A stretch of DNA of 37,308 nucleotides, from NCBI GenBank assembly GCA_900314565.1, contig OMVU01000064.1, forward strand, positions 1 to 37,308, read 5' to 3'. Shown here piece by piece: positions 8,237 to 17,100 of this stretch; position 1 is the stretch's first letter, and each line of letters opens with the position of its first letter. This stretch comes from an uncultured Eubacteriales bacterium (GTDB lineage Bacteria > Bacillota > Clostridia > Lachnospirales > Lachnospiraceae). Under the pieces are notes generated by a model. That model was not told the DNA's origin, ran no database searches, and saw only the letters and a program-made list of their open reading frames with translations. The position numbers and the translations under genes were made by a program.

Positions 8237-9724
8237 ATGGGTAAAACAACAGGATTTCTGGACTACGCACGGAAGAACAATACGGACGTACCTGTCTCAG
8301 AACGGATACATACCTTTGAAGAATTTCATATACCGCTTGACGACGAGGAGAGGAAAAGACAGGCGGGCAGATGCATGAACTGCGGAGTGCCTTTCTGCCA
8401 GTCCGCCATGAAGCTTTCCGGTATGGTCACCGGCTGCCCTCTCCACAACCTGATTCCCGAATGGAATGACCAGATCTGGCTCAGGCACAGAGGACACGGG
8501 TACGCGCGTCTCAGTAAGACCAGCAACTTCCCGGAATTCACGGGGAGAGTCTGTCCGGCTCTCTGCGAGAAAGCCTGTACCTGCGGTGAGCACAGCGATC
8601 CGGTCAGCGTCCATGACAATGAGCTCTATCTCATCGAGTGGGCGTTCGCGAACGGACGCGTGGTCCCGAGAATTCCGGAGATCCGGAGCGGCAAGCGGGT
8701 GGCAGTCGTCGGCAGCGGACCCTCCGGTCTCGCTGTCGCCGATGAGCTGAACCACAGGGGGCATACCGTCCACGTGTATGAGCGGGAGGACCGGATCGGA
8801 GGGCTTCTTATGTACGGAATTCCGAATATGAAGCTCGATAAATCCGTAATTACGAGAAGGCAGAAGCTCATGGAGGAGGAAGGTGTCACCTTCCATACGA
8901 AGACGGACATAAAGGATAAAGAGTCTGCCGACGAGCTCATGCGGAACTTTGACGCAGTCGTTCTCTGCTGCGGTGCAAAGAAGGCAAGAGCCCTGCCAGG
9001 GGCCGATCCGGCAGCGATTCCCGGAATTCACTATGCCGTAGATTTCCTGAAGAGTACGACGAAGAGCCTTCTCAAGACGAACGATCACACCTCGGCAGGC
9101 CTGTTCCGTTCCGGCGGCTTCATCAGCGCGAAGAATAAGCACGTTGTCGTCGTCGGGGGCGGGGATACCGGAAATGACTGCATCGGCACGGTCATCCGCC
9201 ACGGCTGCAAGTCGGTGACGGCTCTCGAAATGATGCCGGAGCCGCCCGAAGAGAGGCTTCCGTCCAATCCGTGGCCGGAGTGGCCGAAGACGAAGAGGAC
9301 GGATTACGGCCATGAGGAGGCAATCGCCCTCTGGGGAAGCGATCCGAGAATCTATGAGACGACGGTGAAGGAATACATTACCGGGAAAAACGGAAAACTC
9401 CGGAGCATCGTGACTGTGAAAGTAAAGATGGAGGACCGAAAGCTCGTGGAGGTCCCGGGGAGCGAGCAGACACTGAAATGCGACCTGCTCCTCATCGCAG
9501 CCGGTTTTGTCGGATGCGAGCCCTACACAGCGGAGGCGTTCGGGGCGGAGCTCACGGGCAGAGGCGCTGTCATGACGGAGCCGGGCCATTACAAAACGGG
9601 TCTTCCCGGTGTCTTTACTGCGGGCGACATGCACCGTGGTCAGTCGCTGGTCGTCTGGGCGATCACGGAGGGCCGGGAGTGTGCCCGGGAGGTGGACGAG
9701 TACCTGATGGGGTATACCGTGTAA
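8237..9724 (+). CDS. gltD: Glutamate synthase (NADPH), small subunit
   Basis: GltD passes electrons from NADPH through FAD and two 4Fe-4S clusters to GltB. The 495 residues match the family. The N-terminal cluster-binding part has CMNCGVPFC (about residues 46-54), GCPLHN, and CPALCEKACTC near residue 110. The FAD Rossmann motif VVGSGPSGLAVADEL lies near residue 157. The NADPH motif VVGGGDTGNDC lies near residue 303. The C-terminal FAD contact is FTAGDMHRGQSLVVWAI. The start is ATG 8237 with GAGGTGGTG in front. Repeat A3 separates it from gltB and A4 from the next gene, so the usual tight gltBD spacing is broken up. Confidence 0.97.
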   Translation: MGKTTGFLDYARKNNTDVPVSERIHTFEEFHIPLDDEERKRQAGRCMNCGVPFCQSAMKLSGMVTGCPLHNLIPEWNDQIWLRHRGHGYARLSKTSNFPEFTGRVCPALCEKACTCGEHSDPVSVHDNELYLIEWAFANGRVVPRIPEIRSGKRVAVVGSGPSGLAVADELNHRGHTVHVYEREDRIGGLLMYGIPNMKLDKSVITRRQKLMEEEGVTFHTKTDIKDKESADELMRNFDAVVLCCGAKKARALPGADPAAIPGIHYAVDFLKSTTKSLLKTNDHTSAGLFRSGGFISAKNKHVVVVGGGDTGNDCIGTVIRHGCKSVTALEMMPEPPEERLPSNPWPEWPKTKRTDYGHEEAIALWGSDPRIYETTVKEYITGKNGKLRSIVTVKVKMEDRKLVEVPGSEQTLKCDLLLIAAGFVGCEPYTAEAFGAELTGRGAVMTEPGHYKTGLPGVFTAGDMHRGQSLVVWAITEGRECAREVDEYLMGYTV

Positions 9725-9849
9725 CGGCGGTATCTTCATCACATGGCGCGAACCGCCGGAGCAAAAGATATGTATGCGCTGATTCTGATTTGAATTCGTC
9801 ACTTTTGTCGTATAGGTGGGATTTGAACTCTGACGCAGAGATGTGATTC

Positions 9850-10099
9850 AGGCTCTTGCGAAACTCTGTGCGAAATGGAATGGTGTGAACAATTCAAACA
9901 ATCTGCACAAGCCTTAGAACTTCTTCATGAACGAAAGATGTGGAATGAGCAAAAACCGTGCTGTCTGAGCGCAGCGAGTTTTTTACGGTTTTTGCGAATG
10001 CTTTTCCACCTCTTGAGTGAATGTTAGAAGTTCTTGGCGCGGAAGCCGTTTGAATTGTTCACACATAGTCCATGAAGCACAGATTTTCGCAATTGCCTG
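9850..10099 (+). repeat. Family A palindromic repeat, copy A4 (most complete)
   Basis: This is a 250-bp near-palindrome. The left arm begins AGGCTCTTGCGAAACTCTGTG. The right arm, reverse complemented, begins AGGCAATTGCGAAAATCTGTG. Both share GTGTGAACAATTCAAAC, AGAACTTCT and GTGGAA, and the innermost stem is GCAAAAACCGT/ACGGTTTTTGC. Compared with A2 it has a 3-bp insertion (TTT) near the centre. It ends 31 bp before the ATP-grasp gene at 10131. Confidence 0.92.
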
Positions 10100-10130
10100 A
10101 GACCTGATAAGCGAAAAGGAGGCATCCGCG

Positions 10131-12701
10131 ATGGCAGCTTTTGAGAAAATAAAGTCCGGGATCCCGGAGATGGATGAGGCATTTCACCATATTCGCCTGG
10201 GAGACAACGTCGTCTGGCAGGTGTCCGATCTCAGTGAATTCAGGCTCTTCATGGAGCCGATGGTCGAACAGGCCATAAAAGACGGACGGAATCTGATCTA
10301 TGTCCGCTTTGCGGCGCATGAGCCCCTTCTGACACCGAGGGAGGGGCTTAAAATCGTGCCCATCCACCTGTCGCATCTCTTTGAGAATTTTACGGTGGAG
10401 ATCCACAATCTGATAGAAAAAGAAGGCTTTGACGCCTTCTATGTGTTCGACTGCCTGTCTGAGCTCCAGATCGCCTGGGCGACGGACCTTATGATGGGCA
10501 ATTTTTTCCATCTGACATGTCCGTTCCTCTTTCAGCTCGATACGGTCGCATACTTCCCTGTGATCCGCGGGAAGCATTCCTATGAGGCGATCAACAAGAT
10601 CAGAGAGACGACGCAGCTCTTTCTGGACGTACACTCGGTGCGGGACAGCGTCTTTGTGACCCCGGTCAAAGTGTGGAAGAGACAGTCCCAGACGATGTTC
10701 ATGCCGCATATCTATTTTCCGAAGGAGGGCACCTTCGAGCCTGCAAAAGAGGGCATGTGGCTGTCCAGATATTATCAGCAGCTGGAGAAAGAGGAGCTTT
10801 TGAGCGAGGACCAGAATGCGGACAGCTGGGAGCGCTTTTTCAGAGAGGCGCAGGCCGGGATGCAGGCGGGCGCGGATATGCAGCATTTCTGTTCGAGAAT
10901 GAGCGATATCATGCTGACGAAGGATCCTCACCTCCGCGTTCTGGTCAAGAAATATATGGCTCCCCGGGACTTTTTCCGGATCCGAAAGCGCATGATCGGG
11001 ACCGGTATGATCGGAGGAAAGGCCTGCGGCATGCTGCTGGCCCGGAAGATCGTCGAGGTGGACGATCCGGAACTCTTTTCGCACGTCGAGCCCCATGATT
11101 CCTACTACATCGGGTCGGATGTTTTTTATGCGTATGTCGTCGACAATCATTTCTGGGATCTGAAGCTCAGACAGCGGACAGACGAGGGATATTTTTCGCT
11201 GGCAGGGGAGATGCAGCGGAATTTCCTGGAGGGGAAATTCAGTGAAGCGATCCGGGAGCAGTTCCTCAGAATGCTCGATTATTACGGACCGAATCCGATC
11301 ATCGTCCGGTCCAGTTCGCTGCTGGAGGACGGCTTCGGAAATGCATTTGCCGGAAAATATGAATCCGTTTTCTGCGCGAATCAGGGGACGGAGGAGGAGA
11401 GGCTTCTCGAGTTCGAGAAGGCCGTCAAATATGTGTACGCCAGCACAATGGGCCTGTCGGCGCTTGACTACCGCCTGAGACGCGGACTTAATAAGCGGGA
11501 CGAGCAGATGGCGCTGCTGGTCCAGAGAGTGTCGGGATCCCATTACGAGGGATTCTTTATGCCGGACGCGGCAGGGGTGGGCTACTCGATCAGCCCCTAC
11601 AGCGTATCCGCCAAAGCGGATGACCGGGCGGGGATGCTCAGACTCGTCATGGGACTTGGTACCGCGGCAGTAGACCGCAAGCAGGGCTCCTATCCGAGGC
11701 TCGTCATGCTCGATAAGCCAAAGGAGAACATATCCGTCAATGACGAGGACAGGCATCGGTATTCACAGAGAATGGTCGATATCATTAACACGGAAGAAGG
11801 TGTTTTCGAGAGCAGAGATCCGGATAAGCTGAGGGCTTTTCTTCCCCGCTATCTGCAGAATGCGCTCTTTTCCCATGACCGGGACGCCGAGTACAGACTG
11901 AGGGAGCGGGGAATGCGGCGGGAGGTGCTTTTCATTTCCTGCCAGGGCCTGGTCGCAAGAGAAGAACTGATGGAGTCGATGCGTAAACTCCTGAAGCTTG
12001 TCGAGGCGGTATACGAGAATCCCGTCGACGTGGAGTTCACGGTCAATCAGGACAGGAACGGGGAATTCCTGATCAATATTCTCCAGTGCCGGCCGCTCAC
12101 GATCGGTACGGAGCACGGGAGCGTTGAGATCCCGGAGGAGCCGGACCGGGAGGTGCTTCTGGAGAGCGTCGGCACGTCCATGGGATTTTCCAGAATGATC
12201 CGACCGGATCTTATCCTGTATGTGGATCCGGTCGCCTATTACACTATGCCCTATGCCGAAAAGCGGGAGATCGCCGCAATTCTCGGCCGGGTGAACTGGC
12301 TGTTCCGGGATAAGGGAAAGGACCTGATCCTCTTTACGCCCGGACGGATCTGCACGTCGTCTCCGGAGCTTGGCGTGCCGTCGACCTTCGCCGATATCAG
12401 CGGTTTTCGCGCGATCTTTGAAGTGTCGGAGAGCAGAGCCGGTTACATGCCCGAGCTTTCCTACGGCAGCCATATTTTCCAGGATCTGGTGGAGGCGGAG
12501 ATCCTGTACTCAGCGGTGTTCGAGACGGGGACGACCCGGACATTTGCCCCGGAGATCATAAAGAAATGTCCGAACAGGATCGCGGACTTCATTCCGGCCG
12601 CGGAAAAGTACGCGGAGATCATCGGTCTTTATGAGGTGACGGAGAAGCCCTGTGAACTTTATTTTGATATGCAGACAAAGCATCTGAAGATCTACCTGTA
12701 A
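10131..12701 (+). CDS. RecA/KaiC-like domain fused to PEP/pyruvate-binding ATP-grasp domain
   Basis: I place this 856-residue protein in the group annotated as PEP/pyruvate-binding domain proteins. The first part (about residues 5-190, from KSGIPEMDEAFHHIRLGDNV) has the start of a KaiC/RecA-like domain, but no Walker A GKT is visible. From about residue 285 it resembles the nucleotide-binding half of pyruvate phosphate dikinase and PEP synthase: GTGMIGGKACGMLLARKI near 290, then PIIVRSSSLLEDGFGNAFAG near 390. It lacks the phosphohistidine swivel motif and the C-terminal PEP-binding barrel, so it cannot carry out the full dikinase reaction. Its place between gltBD and carAB suggests a role in nitrogen or energy sensing, but the function is unknown. 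The start is fixed by AAAAGGAGG before ATG 10131. Confidence 0.75.
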   Translation: MAAFEKIKSGIPEMDEAFHHIRLGDNVVWQVSDLSEFRLFMEPMVEQAIKDGRNLIYVRFAAHEPLLTPREGLKIVPIHLSHLFENFTVEIHNLIEKEGFDAFYVFDCLSELQIAWATDLMMGNFFHLTCPFLFQLDTVAYFPVIRGKHSYEAINKIRETTQLFLDVHSVRDSVFVTPVKVWKRQSQTMFMPHIYFPKEGTFEPAKEGMWLSRYYQQLEKEELLSEDQNADSWERFFREAQAGMQAGADMQHFCSRMSDIMLTKDPHLRVLVKKYMAPRDFFRIRKRMIGTGMIGGKACGMLLARKIVEVDDPELFSHVEPHDSYYIGSDVFYAYVVDNHFWDLKLRQRTDEGYFSLAGEMQRNFLEGKFSEAIREQFLRMLDYYGPNPIIVRSSSLLEDGFGNAFAGKYESVFCANQGTEEERLLEFEKAVKYVYASTMGLSALDYRLRRGLNKRDEQMALLVQRVSGSHYEGFFMPDAAGVGYSISPYSVSAKADDRAGMLRLVMGLGTAAVDRKQGSYPRLVMLDKPKENISVNDEDRHRYSQRMVDIINTEEGVFESRDPDKLRAFLPRYLQNALFSHDRDAEYRLRERGMRREVLFISCQGLVAREELMESMRKLLKLVEAVYENPVDVEFTVNQDRNGEFLINILQCRPLTIGTEHGSVEIPEEPDREVLLESVGTSMGFSRMIRPDLILYVDPVAYYTMPYAEKREIAAILGRVNWLFRDKGKDLILFTPGRICTSSPELGVPSTFADISGFRAIFEVSESRAGYMPELSYGSHIFQDLVEAEILYSAVFETGTTRTFAPEIIKKCPNRIADFIPAAEKYAEIIGLYEVTEKPCELYFDMQTKHLKIYL

Positions 12702-12709
12702 AGAGCTTT

Positions 12710-12805
12710 GGCACTTGCGAAACTGTGCCCGCAATGGAATTGTTTGAGGCGCGGAAGCCGTTTGAATGTTCATATAATTTCCATGAAGAGCAGCGTTTCG
12801 CAATT
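12710..12805 (+). repeat. Family A palindromic repeat, copy A5 (central deletion), upstream of carA
   Basis: Only the outer ends remain. The left piece is CACTTGCGAAACTGTG to GGAATTGTTTGA. It is joined directly to the right-arm piece GGCGCGGAAGCCGTTTGAAT, which runs through to TTTCGCAATTAC. About 150 bases of the centre, including the strong inner hairpin, are gone, but the ends still pair with each other. It ends 83 bp before carA. Confidence 0.8.
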
Positions 12806-12888
12806 ACATGCAGAAGATCTGTCTGTGAGGAGTGGTCTGCGGGGACCGATCCGGGCGGATCGTTATTATTGCGGAGAGGTAATGTGAC

Positions 12889-14025
12889 TTGAGAGCATTT
12901 TTGATACTGGAAGACGGTACAGTCTATGAGGGACGGTCGATCGGCAGGCAGAAAGAGATCATATCGGAGATCGTTTTCAACACGTCGATGACCGGTTATG
13001 AGGAAGTCCTGACGGATCCGTCCTACACCGGTCAGGCGGTCGTTATGACCTACCCGCTCATCGGGAACTACGGGGTCTGCGAGGCGGATATGCAGTCGGG
13101 AAAGCCGCATGCGGACGCATTTATCGTGAGAGATATCTCCCGCCTCGCGAGCAGCTGGCGGGCGGAGAACACTCTTCAGAATTTTCTTACACGCAATTCG
13201 ATCGGTGGGATCGCCGGAATCGATACGAGAGATCTGACAAGACGGCTCCGGGATCACGGGACAATGAACGGATGCATCACGACAGCGCTTTATGAGGGGG
13301 AAGCGCTGTCGGAACTGATCCGGAAAATGAAGGCCTACCGGGTCTCCGGCGCTGTCGAACGGGCTTCGGTCCGGGAGATCCGACGGTACGTCGGGGCGCG
13401 CGGGGCGGCAGAAGATAACCCGGTCAGAAAAAGAGTAGCCCTTCTGGATGCCGGGACCAAAGCCGGGATCGTACAGAGTCTTACAGCCCGTGGGTTTGAT
13501 GTCACGGTCTACCCTTCATTTTCGTCTGCTGAAGAGATCCTTGCGGATCAGCCGGACGGGATCATGATCTCGAACGGTCCGGGCGATCCGGCGGATAATA
13601 CGGATATGATCCGGGAGATCCGAAAGCTGGCGCTTTCCGGGCTTCCGATTTTTGCAATCTGTCTCGGCCATCAGCTCATGGCGCTCGCAATGGGCGGCAG
13701 CACCTACAAGCTGAAATTCGGGCACAGGGGAGCGAACCATCCGGTGAAGGATCTCCGGACGGGCAGGGTCTATATCACGTCCCAGAACCACGGGTATGCC
13801 GTGGACGAGTCGTCCATTCCGGAGGATACGGCCGTTCCGGCCTTCAGGAACCTGAATGACGGTACAAACGAAGGATTTCTTTATAAGGACAGGAACATCC
13901 TGACCGTGCAGTTTCATCCCGAGGCAAGTCCGGGACCCTGTGATTCGGGGTTCCTTTTTGACGAGTTCGCGGAAATGATGAGACGCAGACAGCGCGGCAG
14001 TGAGCATGGAGCGCAGGCGGATTGA
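12889..14025 (+). CDS. carA: Carbamoyl-phosphate synthase, small (glutaminase) subunit
   Basis: CarA releases ammonia from glutamine and channels it to CarB for carbamoyl phosphate, the precursor of pyrimidines and arginine. The 378 residues are typical (about 360-380). The N-terminal domain has LEDGTVYEGRSIG and FNTSMTGYEEVLTDPSY. The C-terminal class I amidotransferase domain has ISNGPGDP, the nucleophile cysteine in FAICLGHQLMALA (near residue 257) and the catalytic histidine in VQFHPEASPGP. It starts at TTG, with GGAGAGGT eight bases before it. An ATG immediately followed by TGA lies at 12882-12887, so the ATG cannot be the gene start. carB follows after 128 bp. Confidence 0.96.
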   Translation: MRAFLILEDGTVYEGRSIGRQKEIISEIVFNTSMTGYEEVLTDPSYTGQAVVMTYPLIGNYGVCEADMQSGKPHADAFIVRDISRLASSWRAENTLQNFLTRNSIGGIAGIDTRDLTRRLRDHGTMNGCITTALYEGEALSELIRKMKAYRVSGAVERASVREIRRYVGARGAAEDNPVRKRVALLDAGTKAGIVQSLTARGFDVTVYPSFSSAEEILADQPDGIMISNGPGDPADNTDMIREIRKLALSGLPIFAICLGHQLMALAMGGSTYKLKFGHRGANHPVKDLRTGRVYITSQNHGYAVDESSIPEDTAVPAFRNLNDGTNEGFLYKDRNILTVQFHPEASPGPCDSGFLFDEFAEMMRRRQRGSEHGAQAD

Positions 14026-14033
14026 GAATACCG

Positions 14034-14067
14034 CGACAGTGAGCAGCTGAAAGCTGCGAAACTGTCG
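14034..14067 (+). promoter_or_regulatory. Stem-loop in the carA-carB spacer
   Basis: CGACAGT (14034-14040) pairs with ACTGTCG (14061-14067). An inner GCAGCT/AGCTGC stem closes a GAA loop. No T-run follows, so it is not a terminator. A downstream GGTACCGCCGG at about 14086 resembles part of a T-box, but no specifier or stem I was found. It may stabilise or process the carAB message. Confidence 0.45.
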
Positions 14068-14153
14068 GCAAGGCTCACAGCGAATGGTACCGCCGGGTAA
14101 ATATAGATTTATTCCGGATCAAATAAATGGAACAGGATGGGTAGGGGCGAAAA

Positions 14154-17100
14154 ATGAAGGATACTTCCATAAAAAAAGTGCTTGTAATCGGTTCCGGACC
14201 GATCGTGATCGGCCAGGCCGCGGAGTTTGATTATGCGGGGACACAGGCCTGCCGGGCTCTCCGCGAGGAGGGCGTCGAGACGGTCCTCCTGAACTCCAAC
14301 CCGGCGACGATCATGACGGACAAGGACATCGCGGATCACGTGTATATCGAACCGCTGACCGTACCGGTCCTCAAGGCACTGATCGAACGGGAGAAGCCGG
14401 ACTCGATCCTGCCGACCATGGGAGGCCAGGCCGGACTCAATCTGGCGATGGCCCTCGCGGACGAGGGATTTCTTGAGGAAAAAGGCGTCCGTCTGATCGG
14501 TGCGTCGGCTGAGACGATCCGCAGGGCGGAAGACCGTCTTCTCTTCAAGGAGACGATGCAGAAAATCTCGGAGCCGGTCGCGGATTCAGAGATCGTGCAT
14601 GATCTGGAGGCCGGTCTCGCTGCAGCGGAGCGGATTGGATATCCGGTCGTCCTCCGGCCTGCCTACACCCTCGGCGGTTCGGGCGGCGGAATTGCGGAAA
14701 ATGAATATGCGTGCCGGAACCTGCTCGAGAGCGGACTCCGGCTCTCCCGTGTCCACGAGGTCCTTGTGGAGCGCTCGATTGCAGGCTGGAAAGAGATCGA
14801 GTACGAGGTCATGCGGGATATTTCCGGCAACGTGATCACGATCTGCAATATGGAGAACATGGATCCCGTTGGGATCCACACAGGCGATTCCATCGTCGTG
14901 GCACCTTCCCAGACATTATCAGACCGGGAGTACCAGATGCTGCGAAGTGCTGCTCTGAACATTATATCGGAGCTCGAGATCGTCGGCGGCTGCAACGTGC
15001 AGTTCGCCCTGGATCCGAAGAGCTTTGAGTATATCGTCATAGAGGTCAATCCGAGAGTGTCGAGATCCTCGGCCCTCGCTTCCAAGGCGACGGGGTATCC
15101 CATCGCCCGGGTCGCAGCGAAGGCCGCGCTGGGCTATCGTCTGGACGAGATCAAAAACGCAGTCACCGGCAAGACGACTGCCTGCTTTGAGCCGGCGCTC
15201 GACTACTGCGTGGTGAAAATGCCCCGCCTTCCGTTTGACAAATTCCGCACGGCGGACCATCTGCTCGGAACGCAGATGAAGGCGACAGGAGAAGTGATGG
15301 CGATCAGCGGGAGTTTCGAAGCCGGGCTTATGAAGGCGATCCGGTCACTGGAGCAGCACACAGTCAGTCTCATGTCCTACGACTATTCCGATCTTGATAA
15401 TTATGACCTGCGGGAGCATCTCAAGCTCCCGGATGACCGGAGGATCTGGCTTATTGCAGAAGCCTTCCGCCGGGGGATGAGCATGTCCGAGATCTGTGCG
15501 CTGACCGGGATCGATGCGTGGTTCCTCGATAAGGTCCTGCTGCTCGTGGAGATGGAGAGAAGGCTTTCCGACGAGCATCTGAGCACGGACCTTCTCCGGG
15601 CAGCCAAGATGCTCGAGTTTCCGGACTCTGTGATCAGCCATCTCTCGGGTGTTAAGGAGGCGGAGGTGAGAAGGCTCCGGACCGAGGCAGGGATCCTTCC
15701 GGCCTTTAAGATGGTCGATACCTGCGCGGCGGAGTTCGAGGCGGAGACCCCGTACTTTTATTCCGTTTACGGAGGGGTGGATGAGGCTGCAGAATTCCTT
15801 GAAAAGCGGCGTAATGCTGTAACGTGCGCTGAGGCGGAAATCTCCGTCATGAAGGGACAGACTGCCGAAGAGAGAGAAGACTTTGCGGGATCGGAAAGCG
15901 CGAACTTTTCAGAGAAGACAGCACAGGAAGCTGCAGATCACTGTTCCGAGAAAAAGAAGAAGATCCTCATCCTCGGCAGCGGCCCGATCCGGATCGGTCA
16001 GGGGATCGAGTTCGATTTCTGTAGTGTGCACGCGGCCTGGGCCTTCCAGAAAGAGGGATATGAGACGATCATCATAAACAACAATCCGGAGACTGTCTCG
16101 ACAGATTTTGACATCGCTGACCGGCTCTATTTTGAGCCGCTCACGGCGGAAAATGTCCGGAATGTCGTCCTTCTCGAGAAGCCGGACGGGGCGGTCGTGC
16201 AGTTCGGCGGGCAGACGGCCATCGGCCTCTCGCAGGCCCTCATGGAGATGGGCGTTCCGATCCTCGGAACAGCCGCCGAGTGGGTGGACGCTGCGGAGGA
16301 CCGGGAACGTTTTGACGAGATCCTTGAAAAGGAACACATCCGCCGTCCCGCGGGCGACACCGTCTATACCGCCGCGGAAGCTAAAAAAGCAGCGAAGAGA
16401 CTCGGCTATCCGGTCCTCGTCAGGCCATCCTACGTCCTGGGCGGACAGGGAATGCGTATCGCGGTGAGCGATACCGATATCGAGGAGTATATCGACGCGA
16501 TCAATGTGATCCGTCAGGAGCATCCGATCCTGGTCGACAAATATATCCGGGGGAAGGAGCTTGAGGTCGACGCGATCTGCGACGGGGAGGATATTCTGAT
16601 CCCCGGGATCATGGAGCATATCGAGCGCACGGGTATTCACTCCGGCGATTCAATCTCTGTCTATCCTGCCAAGTCCGTTTCGGCCGGGGTGAAGGAGACC
16701 ATTGCGCGTTACACGGAGAAGCTCGCGAGAGCGCTGCATGTAAGCGGAATGATCAATATTCAGTTCATCGCTGACGGCGAGGACGTTTATATTATCGAGG
16801 TCAATCCGAGATCCTCGAGAACGGTCCCCTATATCTCAAAGGTGACCGGGATTCCCATGATTGCGCTGGCAGTCCACGTGATCTGCGGCGGGAAGATAAA
16901 AGATACCGGATTCGTGCCGGGGCTTCAGGAGGAAAGACCGCTTTACGCGGTGAAGATGCCGGTGTTTTCATTTGAAAAAATAAAGGGCGCGGACATCTCC
17001 CTCGGACCGGAAATGAAGTCCACCGGAGAATGCCTCGGCGTATCGGAGGATTTTGAGGAGGCGCTCGGGAAAGCCTTCCGGGGGGCCGGGATCAATCTGC

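Noticed and set aside
1-12805. CRISPR array from the repeated intergenic blocks
   Set aside because: The repeats are 100-250 bp, irregularly spaced between genes, in both orientations and palindromic; there are no spacers or cas genes.
14076-14105. T-box riboswitch between carA and carB
   Set aside because: Only a GGTACCGCC fragment is present. There is no stem I, specifier loop or terminator/antiterminator pair.
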